The notes under the pieces are model-generated. The model was given only the letters and a program-made list of their open reading frames with translations. It was not told the DNA's origin and did not search any database. A stretch of 64,000 nt of DNA from Saururus chinensis (lineage: Eukaryota; Streptophyta; Magnoliopsida; Piperales; Saururaceae), in assembly GCA_035235625.1 (NCBI GenBank), contig CP141145.1, positions 1,302,001 to 1,366,000 on the forward strand. The letters run 5' to 3'. This document shows, in pieces, positions 11,240 to 21,741 of the stretch; positions within the stretch are counted from its first letter, which is position 1; every line of letters begins with the position of its first letter. The translations under genes and the position numbers were made by a program.

Positions 11240-12545
11240 TGTTAGAGCATATGTGTCATATGTTAAGTTATTTGGCTAATTTCTTTGCCAAAAACCTTGA
11301 GTATGTAATTAGTCTTAAAATCTAATTAGATATTTTTGTGGTCGAGTAAGGTTTGTAATTGATGGACTTCAAAAATAGGAGTATATGTGTTTTTATGGCT
11401 CAAGATTGAAGACTAAAGGATGTTGATGGGTTATGAAGCTTATTTAGTTCTCATTATCATACCAAAATCACATAGACAAGTTTCAGAAGTGATTTCAGAA
11501 GCTTCAGAAGATTTTAGGGTAAAAAGGATAAAATAGTCATTAAATAGTATTGTTGATCAATCGCTAGAATGATGTGTTGATTGAATAGACCAATTACTAA
11601 TGAACAGTTGTATGAAATTGATGAATCGATCAATCGCCCCCAAAAATGATCAAACAGCACCTAAATCAGTCATTTGTAAAACGAAGTTGAGAGTTTATCG
11701 ATCAATCTCTTTGTAAATTGATTGATCACTCAAGGAGTTGTGTGTTTAGAAAATAATGAACAATCGATTACTAGCATTTATAGTTACCCTAAAAAAGCCT
11801 TTCTAGATTGGATTTCTTTCCTTGTTGAAGTCAAAGTAGCAAATCATTTTGGAGACTTATGTAAAGGATAAGTAGTGACGAAATTGACTAGAGAAAAGCC
11901 TAAAAATAACTGAAGAAGAAGGGAGAGACATTTTCATATTGATTTCCTTGAAAATTCACAAAGAAGTTTGAAGAGAATATCAATGGTGAATTTATGATGC
12001 TAATACACAACTAAAGAAAAGATTTCAAACATAAATTTTAGATAAGAGAGTTAGCAAAGTTCTTCAAAGAAGTTGAATAATCTCAAGAGATAAATCAACG
12101 AGAAAGGAAGGGGTTCTTGTTTGAGTTGGTAGAAGAAGAAGAAGACAGATCAAAGACACGAAGACAAGGAGGGAGAAACTTGAAGGCCAACAACAAGAGA
12201 AGATTGAAAAAAAGGAATATGTATCATGTCTTAAGGTTGGTTGGTTATTGTTTTAGTATAGTACTTTCGAAACAATTATAGTTCATTGATTGAGCATTTG
12301 ATTGAGGTTGTTTTAGTTTTTTACCTGTGTTTGGCTTTTTCATATTAAATCCTTATGTGGTTTGCATGTGTAGTTTGATGATTAATTGATTGTGGATAGA
12401 GCTTAATACTTGGATTTATTTATTCCGCTTTAAAACTAAATTCTTGTGCATCGAGGCTAGAACTTGCAGTCTTTATCTTTGATAGATAATCAATCTGGGG
12501 TAATCTAGTGATCCACTATACTCTTCTAGTCGGATATTAAACTCA
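11240..12545. mobile_element. Probable solo LTR, about 1.3 kb
   Basis: Starts TGTTAGAGCATATGTG and ends in ..AACTCA, flanked by CTCCT at 11235-11239 and 12546-12550. No coding is seen. The flank is a CT-rich tract, so a chance 5-bp match is possible, but the TG..CA ends and LTR-like length support the call. It carries several GATCAATCG/TGATTGATC words at 11550-11770. Confidence 0.55.
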
Positions 12546-12600
12546 CTCCTCTCCTCCTCTCTATCCTCCTCTCATTTTTCTCCTTAGTTGTCTCTTCCTC

Positions 12601-13851
12601 TGTGACAACCCATATATTAGGTAAGTTATACTATTAGAATTTTTATATATTATTAGAATATTATTTTGAATATTGAACCGAAATGAATATTGTAGAACTC
12701 TAAAAACCGAACATAAAGGTTTTTGAAGCACTTGATTCGGAGGTAGTGGTCGTATGTAGCGATCGTAGAAGCGCGCATCATAAGCGGGCCCATGATGAAA
12801 CTACGGTAAAACCTATCCGTAAGTGTCTTATTTCGGAGGGATTCTTGTTTAAAATGGCTCAGAACGGAGAGTCAGAAGTTTTAACTGGAGGTGAAAGTGA
12901 CCGATTCAACCAGTTTCAAAGACGTTCTTAACTAAATCGACTGTGCCGGAAGCTGTGACAGGGCCGGACTTTCAGTATAAGCTCTATGCTACCACAAACT
13001 TTCTACTCCGACCTTAAGGTAGGGAGTCTTAAACTCTAAACTTAAGCTTTGCTTGTATGCTTTATTTTTATGGACCGTTTTTATTCAATCATACGTCTTT
13101 TCTTATGGTTTCAAAAAGAAATGCTTTACATATATCATGTTTTATTTAATTAAAATTATGACATGATATGTGTGTTTTTTGGAGAGTTCTTGGGTTATAC
13201 CTAGAACAATATTTTTTGGATACCTACCGAAGAAATTATCGGTATTTGGCACGCACATATAGGTATGGAGTATCATGGGAAAACTCCTGCTTTCTGAGCT
13301 TCCGATTGCCCCATGAGCATTGGAGGAACGCCGTTTGGTATCACGGCTCTGGATTTATCGTCATCGGATGAACCGGTGTTTTTTGAAAATGTTTCTGAAT
13401 ATGTTATGCAAAAATTATTACAATCTTTTACTTAGCATTAAATTAGATTTTGATTCCACCTACTGAGTATAAAAATACTCACCCACCCTCAGACTATGCA
13501 GGTAGTAAAACCAACCTGGAGGTGTCAACCGAAGAACTATCTATTTAGTTTCTTTTAAATATTTTTCAATCTCTGTAATATTATGATTTTTATGAAAAGC
13601 TTGGCCTGTATTTTGTAATTTTGTGATATGACTGCTCTACATACAGTATATTTTGGACTAGGTCCTAATTTTCTACTATGTTATATGTAATACTTTAGCT
13701 GTGCGTCAACTCTAAAAACTCTTATGTTTTATACCTTTCATAGATCCGTATGGCGGGCCGTCACATTGGGTTCACATGTGATGTAACACGTGCTGAGTGG
13801 GATAATAATTACACAGATTTTGACGTATATTATTTTCTAACGGTCGCCACA
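12601..13851 (+). mobile_element. Solo LTR, Ty3/gypsy chromovirus type
   Basis: Begins TGTGACAACCC and ends GGTCGCCACA, with TCCTC duplicated at 12596-12600 and 13852-13856. It contains the CTACTGAGTATAAAAATACT block near 13463. It aligns by eye with the 3' LTR at 34038-37165 along its whole length, for example ACCTATCC, GGATACCTACCGA and AACACGTGC. It is therefore a relative of that chromovirus. There is no internal region. Confidence 0.88.
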
Positions 13852-13856
13852 TCCTC

Positions 13857-14850
13857 CCTCTTGGAATCTAACATGACCAGTCACAAACTAGTTGGTAGAG
13901 CTAGCTATTAAGAATTTATTTTTTTCTCTACAACCTTAAATATTAAAAAAATAAACCCACAAACATGTTAAACTACTCAAAACTAAGAGTGTTTTTATTT
14001 TTACTTGATTTTGAGCTGTTTTAACTCTAAGCGAAACCTCATAGTGAGAGTTGAAAGTAGAAAGTCAACAGTCAACAATCAGATTTATTGCGTTAAAGTG
14101 GATATAAGACAACATGATGAGTGATAATATCTAAGTCTTTACAATAAACTATCTTAACAAATTAATTCAATAAAATAAAAAATAAAGCAAATCTTAGACA
14201 ACAAGTGTCGACTATCTCCATCTACTTCTCCCTAAGTTTAAACAATGAAATGAGAAAAAAGCCCATCATCTCTAGAAGATACTTCTTGGCATCACCCAAT
14301 TTCCCATCCTTGGATAAGACTTAATCAGCATGACGTAGGTGTAAGCATTGGGTTTCACCTCATTCACCTCCTCCCCCCTTCACATATGCGTCAAATACCA
14401 TTGTCGAAACATTTTAACACAGTTGTTAAAAAATTTTGACACTATTGTTAATACTTTTTAATTATACTATTCAAACTATTTGAGCAAAGTTGAAAAACTT
14501 TTGACACATCTATCAAAACTTTTCCCCAATACCCCTACCCTTCATCTCCTCTAACAGGTCCTTCCCCTCCTATGCCTTCTTAGTTCTCCCCCTTCACATA
14601 CACCTCAAATATTGTTGTGTACATCCCCGCATTGGGCCAGATCCAGGTGCCCATCATTTCTAGAAGATAGGCCTCTTGCTGAAGGGATTATTTGCCAAGG
14701 GGAGCTATGATTGGTCAATGAGGTTTTTGCTTTGCTTTCCACTGTTGTCATTGTCTCAGTCGGAGAAGTTGATGGAGATGTGGTCATTGGTGTTGGAGCT
14801 AAATCACCTTCCACTAAGTGTTGAGGAGAGGAAGAACAATGGATTTCATA
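13857..14850. other. Unassigned sequence with two local direct repeats
   Basis: No supported gene. CCCATCAT(C/T)TCTAGAAGATA occurs at about 14262 and 14651. A 'CCCCCTTCACATA..CTCAAAT' type block occurs near 14375 and 14588. The duplications are imperfect and may be remains of subterminal element repeats. Confidence 0.5.
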
Positions 14851-14859
14851 ATAAAGAAT

Positions 14860-15160
14860 GATAGGGCCTTGAGAAGGGGAGAGGTATGTGGAGAATACAA
14901 CCATAGAAGAGGAGGAGGAGGTGGAGTGCGGAAGTGCCACTACCATTGCTTCTGCCTGGGAGGTGTAGGTCTCTTCTTTTGTAGAAAAGGCAATGGATCA
15001 GGCTAAAAAAGTCTTCCTTGGGAGCTAGAGAAGACATTGTGAGTGTAAGGGATCGGATGGAGGGAGACACGAGGATAAGGGCAAAAAGACAGAAAAAGTC
15101 ACAAAGCTAAGAAATGTGAATTCTTGTGAAAAATATTAAAGAATTTGAAAACTTTAACAC
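14860..15160. repeat. Right arm of the long inverted repeat
   Basis: Partner of 10480-10840 (see there). The arms are clearly diverged, so the structure is old. Confidence 0.65.
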
Positions 15161-15324
15161 AATGACCTAAACTTTAGCAAAACCTTTTACTTAACGACCC
15201 ATTGATTATTAATATGCAAAATCTGAAGCTGATTGTTGTGTTGTTGGATGTGCTCATGAGAAATTATTAGGTGGGCCAAAGCCCAAAAAAATTTGCTCAC
15301 CACTAACAAATTATAGACTATATA

Positions 15325-17737
15325 ATATGTATAATGGCTAGAATATATGTGTAATACAAATAATGCACTAAATACACTTATGCACATGTAAGAGGCCACA
15401 CATGTGGTATAAAGTGACCTAACTACCCATATTTTTTTCTTCTTCCTCTCAAGCTCTAGTAACCCACTTAAATAGTAACTGCCAACCTCCCCCTCTTCCT
15501 CCCAACCCCATTCCACCTCCAGCTCTATCGTTGCTGCTATGGCCTCCCTTGCATCTGCCATTGAGACTGACTTCTTCTCCTCCTACTCTTCTTCCTCGTT
15601 TGCCACATTTGGTGGGATTGGACACAATCTGACCATGACCATTGCCAAAAGTCATAGTCCTTTATGATGTTGTGGCTCTAGGGGAATCATATTTTCCTTA
15701 ACCAAGTATGCTATGCACAACAACTTTGTGTTTAAGGTATTATATTCAAATAAATCTCAATTCACAGTTGTGTGCAATATGTCGGGATGTCCATGAAGAC
15801 ATGTAGCGATAAAGAATTGTTGTAGTATATTCAAAGTGAAGGATGAACAATGTTCATACATGTGGGAAACCAATATTTGAAGGAGATCACAAACAAGCAA
15901 AACCAGGTATTATAGCTGACTCAGTCGTCAAATGCCTTAGGCAATGTGTTGCTTATACTCCAAAGGATATTCAAGTTGATGTCGATTTAGAATATGGAGT
16001 GAAGATGAAGTATGCAAAGGCACATAAGTCGAAGGTTGCGGTGTTTAACATGTTTAGAGGATCCTATGAGTCATCATATGCCGAGTTGGCTACCTACTTT
16101 TTTGAGTTGGAGAAGGCAAATCCGGGCACCTCAACTACTCTCTAGTATGACACAGTAGATATGACCTTCGAGATATGCTTTGCTCCATTTGGAGAAGCCA
16201 TAGAGAACTTCAAGAAGTACATGCGAAGGGTTATATGTATAGACGACACATTCTTTAAAGGAAGGTACAAAGGGACTTTGTTTGTGATATCTACTTTGGA
16301 TAGTGATACCATATATACCCTATTGCTTGTGCTATCGGAGAAGGAGAGAATAATAATACATGGGGCTGGGTCCTTGAACATTTGCAAACCTACCATGGTT
16401 ATTTTGAGGGCCTAGTGATAATTTCTGATTAGCATAGAGCAATCACATCACAAGTACTCAAATATTTCCATATGCTGCACATGGATATTGTGCATTTCAC
16501 ATATATCAGAACATGTTTGCACATTTCAAAGACACAGGTTTGAACAGTAAGTTCATCAGGGCAGCAAAAGCAGTTAGGGTGAAGACATATAGGAAAGAAA
16601 TGGCTATCATTGAGGAGAAAAACCCTGAGGCCCACAAATGGTTCATAGAAATTGATAAGGCAAAGTGGGTTAGTGCTTACTTACCATCGCCCGGGTATAA
16701 CATTGTCATGCCCAACCCTTGTGAAGTCTTCAATGGAATGATTAGGGAGCAACGACACTTCCCCATTGTTATGATCATTGAGGTCATCTATTTGAAGGCT
16801 TAAGATCTGTGGTACAAGCTTGGATTGGAGGGAGAGAATGGGAATGGTTACATGACAAAATTTGCTGCAAGCAAGATTCAGAAGTGTAATGAAGCAGCAA
16901 GAGGTATGATGTGCTATCCCATAAGTGGCCATGAGGTCTTGACTAGGTACGAAAGAGGTGATGATTAGGTTGACTTTCTAGCAAAGACTTGTACATGTGG
17001 AAAGTTTTAGCAAATGGAGTTACCTTGTGAACATGCGTTGGCATCATGTGGCCACCGAAGACTAAATTATGTTGACTATTGCTCCCCGTTCTACACAACA
17101 AAAATATATAGCCAAATCTATAGCAAGGGAGTACATCCAGTCCTCGAACATAAAGGATGGGAGACACCTAAAGATGTAAAGAGCCTTAAGTTGAGGCCTC
17201 CAAAGGAGAAGGCACGATGAGGAAGGATCAAGAAGAAGCAAATACTGTCTCACGGTGAAGAAAAAAGGAGAGTACAATGTCATAAGTGCAAGCAATATGG
17301 TCACTATCACAATACTTGTACAGCGATAATGGGCGGGGACCCGGTCTAATGCCCAACTCCTCCTCCTGGCCAACCTCCATCATCAACTCCTACTATCTCA
17401 TAGTTTTCAACATCTACACAAGTCCCATAGCTAGTCCACAAGCTGGGAGTTGAAGAAATTAGAAGTGTAAGACATGTCCATTCGTACCAAAGCTCATCCC
17501 TCTAACTCCAAAGGGGAAGAAAAAGAAGAAAATGAGACATGTGGCTGAGCTCAATACATGTACAATTGAGGACAACATGTGCAAGGGAACAATCTCCGTT
17601 GACAAATTTTAGTTGGGAATTGGCTATTGTGAGCAAAATTTCGGCCTATGGACAACTCCCAACTAAGAGGGAGTCAAGCTGTTACACTTTTTCAATACAA
17701 AGAGGGTTGATATATGGTATGTGCATTTTTTGTTACA
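15325..17737 (+). mobile_element. Decayed Mutator-like element (5' part and transposase)
   Basis: Starts with the MULE-type terminal segment shared with 10845-11235 and a CT-rich leader. A plus-strand MURA-like pseudogene follows at about 15690-17350, then a non-coding tail. The younger MULE at 17747-24548 sits in that tail. The right end of the old element should lie after 24557, but I could not find its TIR there. Confidence 0.6.
15690..17350 (+). pseudogene. mudrA-like: MURA-type MULE transposase pseudogene
   Basis: Open stretches in order resemble a MURA transposase. First comes a MuDR N-terminal zinc-binding-type region (about 15690-15900, HNNFVFKV..GCP). A catalytic-domain block follows with CIDDTFFKGRYKGTL at about 16235-16275. 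Next is a second aspartate region near 16418 (VIISD). A SWIM finger lies at about 16985-17050 (CTCGKF..PCEHALASC, with the expected Cys and His residues), and a CCHC knuckle at about 17280-17325 (CHKCKQYGHYHNTC). In-frame stops are visible at 16143-16145, 16414-16416, 16801-16803, 16966-16968 and 17218-17220, so it is dead. It differs clearly from the transposase at 18866-21646, so it belongs to another MULE group. Confidence 0.85.
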
Positions 17738-17746
17738 TATAAAATA
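17738..17746. repeat. Left 9-bp target-site duplication of the MULE (TATAAAATA)
   Basis: TATAAAATA directly before 17747 is repeated exactly at 24549-24557. A 9-bp duplication is the Mutator superfamily hallmark. Confidence 0.92.
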
Positions 17747-18112
17747 GGGAAATTTATTAAAATAATAATAATAATAAAAAATTACCAAAATATACCACTT
17801 TGGGAAATATTTCCCAAAGTGGTGTTCGTTTTTGCCACGCTGGCGCCAGCCAAGCAGCTGGCGCCAGCGTGGCTTTTTTTTATATTTTTTAAGTTGATTT
17901 CGTCGTTTAGAACGACGAAGTTGGCTTGAATACGATTTCGTCATTCTAAACGATGAAACCTTATGTTACTTGACCCGGTTTTGTCGTTCAGAACGACGAA
18001 ATCAACTTAAGCTGATTTCGTCGTTCTGAACGACGAAACTACCACGCTTGTGTTATTTCGGGCTCGGTCGTGGGAGGACATTGATTTCGTCGTTCTAAAC
18101 GACGAAATCAAC
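17747..18112 (+). repeat. Left TIR of the MULE, palindrome array
   Basis: Made of modules. A perfect 28-bp palindrome lies at 17795-17822 (half-site CCACTTTGGGAAAT). An inverted pair follows at about 17836-17875 (arm GCCACGCTGGCGCCAGC around a short CAAGCA loop). After these come palindromes with half-site TTTCGTCGTTC at about 17897-17920, 17935-17958, 17979-18002, 18014-18037 and 18084-18107. A sixth unit at 18120-18144 lies just inside the arm end. The unit around 18014-18037 and the second GGCGCC arm are absent from the right TIR. Confidence 0.92.
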
Positions 18113-18149
18113 TTAAGTTGATTTCGTCGTTCTGAACGACGAAATCATC

Positions 18150-18340
18150 GTCGTTATATCTGCGACTCCGCTCTGCCTCCCGTCGCGTTCCAGTGTGTTT
18201 TCGCTCCGCCGCTTCTGCCGACGTTCGGATGCTGCCAAACTCGCCGCCGCCGTCCAGCCCGCCTCCGCCGACCTCAGTCCGCCGCTGCCTTGGTCTAGCC
18301 CGCCGCTGCCCACGTCGAACCGCTCCCATTTCATTTTTTT
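18150..18340 (+). promoter_or_regulatory. GC-rich leader, probable 5' UTR exon of the transposase gene
   Basis: A CpG-rich stretch between the left TIR and the coding region ends at a good donor (TTTTTTG/GTATGTG near 18340). An acceptor-like ..GAATAG lies just before the ATG at 18866. This suggests an untranslated first exon and an intron of about 520 bp. Open frames on both strands here (Pro/Ser/Arg-rich) are compositional. Confidence 0.45.
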
Positions 18341-18865
18341 GGTATGTGTTTTTCTATTTTTTTTATTTACCTATTTTTTAATTGTTGTAATATATTTTTT
18401 ATATATTACATTGAAGAAATATAGTTTTTGTATATTACATTGAAAAAATTTGAAGTTTTGAATGTCTTATCATTTAGCCCTAATTGTAGAAGTATTGTTC
18501 TAAGTCATTGTGTGTGTTTTTTTGTTTAAGATTATTAAATTGAGATGGATTTTTAATTAATGACTTTTTGTTTTTTAAGATGGCAAGTCCCTCAAATTTT
18601 GGAAAATAAAGAGGATTTGAGTTTTTGAACATGTTTTTATATGATATGTGACATTGTATGCGTTATTACATTAAATGTCTAATTTTATTAATTAGAAAAT
18701 TTACTCATTAATATAAAGTATTAATGATATGCTTATATACTTGGTAAAGTTATTAGTTTCTATGCGTATATATTTTTAAAATATATTTGTTAGAGTAGAT
18801 ATTAGTATTAGTTTGCTTAATCTAATATTAATTTTATTTATTATTTATGAATTAATTGAATAGAA

Positions 18866-21646
18866 ATGGCAGAAGAAATGATTAGTTTTTTCATTAACTA
18901 CGACGGACGCATAGAAGGATTATTAATGAAGAAACCGTCTACATTTGATGAATTTGAGATGCACGTAGCAAGTAAGGTTGGGTTGGATCGAAGAAGATGG
19001 AAAATTACTATCAAATGTAATATTCCGTCCTATGGATCGAGAATGATACTAATGAACATAAATGATGATTCATCAATGGCTTTTATGTTTCACCACTCGC
19101 GTCACATAATTTCTTTCGAGTTATTTCTCGAAAAAGAGGCCCGAGTGACTAGTGGAAGGCGAAGTAGTTCACATAGGAGCTCTCACAGAAGCTCACAAAG
19201 GGGCTCGGATAGAAATGTGAACAATGAAAGTCATATGCAAGTGCCCCTATTTACGATGGAAGTGGACCTACTTGGAGGTAAGGGTTGATTTAGTTGTGAA
19301 TACATTTTCAATCTTATTATCCTTTAATGAAAATACGTTTAGCTAAATTTTGAGATTTTGTGTGTAATATGGAAGGTCTACGACGCATGCACACGAGCCA
19401 TTTAACGTTCCAATGTCTCAAGGCGGTGCATGGTATGAAACTCAAAGTTCGATGGGCCTTCATTACCCCTACACGTATGTTGGTCATACCGATGCTGGAC
19501 CATCTAATCAGAGGTGAAATATATATTTATAAATGAATTCAACTTTTTTAGGCTTACGAAATTTAATACATATGCGATGTTTATATGTAGGGGGGGATAT
19601 GTCTACGGTGAAGATATTGATGAAAATGAGGATAATGAAGGTGAAGATAATATTGACGAAGTAAGTGGAGAAGATTCTGATATGAATGTAGAAGGGGTTA
19701 GAGGTGAAGAAAGTGCTCAACAGATGGTTGACGGCGAGGGGGATGATGCGGTAGACAATTCCATTGCTGGGAACGATATGAATGTAGATGATGAAGAGCC
19801 GCCGTGCTGTGAAGTGGAGCCACTTTATGCACACATCACAGATGAGGAGATAGATGCTGCAGTGAATTCTACAATGGATTTGGACCAACAAAATGAAGAT
19901 GAGTTATACGTTGGCCGCATCTTTGAGAATAAAGAAGCATTCATTACAGCCTTGCAGGAGTTTTCCATTCAAAATCATGTTGAATACAAGGTTGTACGAA
20001 CAAATCTGGCGGAGTATACAGTGAAGTGCATTGATAAAACTTGCCCTTGGAGAGTGCATGGCTCAATCAAAAGGGGTGGTGGGTTCTTTAATTTGAAGAT
20101 GTACAAAGGTGACCACACATGTCGGAATGCCCAGCTTAGCACAGATCATAGGCAGTGCAGTGCCTCCTTTATTTCGAAGGTCATAATGCCCGCTATCCAA
20201 GCCGAATTAACTCTCACACCAGGGGATATTATTCAAAGAATGAAGGAGAAGTATCATGTTGACATATCTTATAAGAAAACATGGGCAGCAAGGAATATAG
20301 CGATCAAAGCCATTTATGGAGATTGGGTTGAATCGTATAAATTGTTGCCAATGTACCTAAGGGCGGTGCAAGAAGCCAATCCTGACACCTACTACCTCTT
20401 AGAGGATGATGTAGTACCTCGTGCAGATGGTGGCACTTGTAGGAGATTTAGATGGTTGTTTTGGGCCTTTGGGCCGTCTATAGCTGGGTTTCGACATTGC
20501 ATCCCTGTGATTGGCGTTGATGCCACTCACTTGTATGGCAGATATCCTGGTGCTCTTATGGCTGCAACGGCTACAGATGGAAATAATGGGTTATTTCCTC
20601 TTGCATTCATGCTTGTCGGGAAGGAAGACGGAGACAATTGGAAATGGTTTCTAATGGAATTGAGGGATCATGTACTGATGGGCATGACGAACATCATCAT
20701 TATTTCAGATCGACATAAGGGGCTTCAGAAGGCAGTGCCTGAGGTTCTTCCAGAACCGGATTACCACCATCGTTATTGCATCCGTCACATAAAAGCAAAT
20801 TTTAAGATGGAGTTTAAAAATGATACACTGACGGACTTGATTGGGGTAGCAGCTTGTGCACTCACAATAGAAAAGTTTGATGCTGAAATGGACTTGATTG
20901 GTCAAGAGAGTCCTAGGGCAAAACATCTCCTCTTAGGAGGAGAATTGCATCCTGCACAGTGGTCCCTTGCACACGGTGGTTTTATGACATTTGGCATAAC
21001 GACTACAAATATGGCTGAAAGTTTAAATAGCGTCTTGAAGGGGGCACGAGGGTTACCCATGCAGGCTTTAGTGTCAGCTATCTTTTATCGGCTCATAAAT
21101 TTTTTTGTTAAACGATCTTCTGCCACCTCTGCCATAGTCACCCCATATACTCCTAGAGTGGAAGCCATATTGAGAGAGCAAACAAGAAAAATTGGGGAGT
21201 ATATAGTTAATAGGATGAACAGGAGTCAGTATGAAGTGACATCAATTCGTGCCCGCAAGGTTATGGTAAATGCTGCGATGCATACTTGTACATGCAACAT
21301 CCCTCAGGTTTATGGTTATCCTTACTCGCACCTTATCGCCGTGTGGGCAAAGTGGCGGGAGCCAATCAATGCATCACTATTTTACACATCTTCTACTTAT
21401 AGAAATGTGTACTCTGCAGAATTTTATTCTCCTCGTGGTCAGGAGTATTGGGAGAGGGATATACCGTTTGTGTTATACCCACCGATAGCAACAAGGCAAC
21501 CCGGTCGCCCACGGTTTGTTCGCATTAGGAATACCATGGACCGCAGAACAATGGAAAGAGATGGTAGAGGAGGATATAAATGCGATAGGTGTAAACAAAG
21601 TGGGCATAATAGTAAATCATGTAGAAACCCTTCTGTTGATTGGTAA
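18866..21646 (+). CDS. mudrA-like: MURA-type MULE transposase
   Basis: It cuts and joins the element ends in the nucleus. Three coding exons are likely: 18866-19277, about 19376-19513 and 19591-21646. Exon 1 gives a PB1-like N-terminus (MAEEMISFF). Exon 3 lies in a 710-codon open frame that opens upstream at 19514; numbering below follows that frame. An acidic linker (about 33-130) precedes a MuDR N-terminal region (about 135-203, with C172, C177 and the HTC at 201-203). The MULE catalytic domain shows D336 in GVDATH, D399 in IISDRHKG, the C422/H425 pair in YCIRHI and a candidate glutamate E502 in NMAESLN. A SWIM-like motif follows (C592, C594, H606), with Tyr604 where Cys is usual. A CCHC knuckle lies at 690-703. 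The exon 1/exon 2 junction does not keep frame with the obvious GT-AG sites, so that boundary or a one-base change there is unresolved. Confidence 0.92.
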
Positions 21647-21741
21647 ACATATAATCAACCTCTGTATTTATTATATTTTTTAGTTATGTACGCATGTATT
21701 CCTTACGATTAATGATATGATCTTCATCTTCCACAGATCAT

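Noticed and set aside
17895-18144. CRISPR-like array of regularly repeated palindromes
   Set aside because: Units are in a plant MULE TIR, are mirrored in the other TIR, have uneven short spacing and no cas genes.
18108-18443. Arg/Glu-rich and Pro/Ser-rich frames near the MULE left end
   Set aside because: They overlap the TIR palindromes and the GC-rich leader on both strands; better explained as the 5' UTR.
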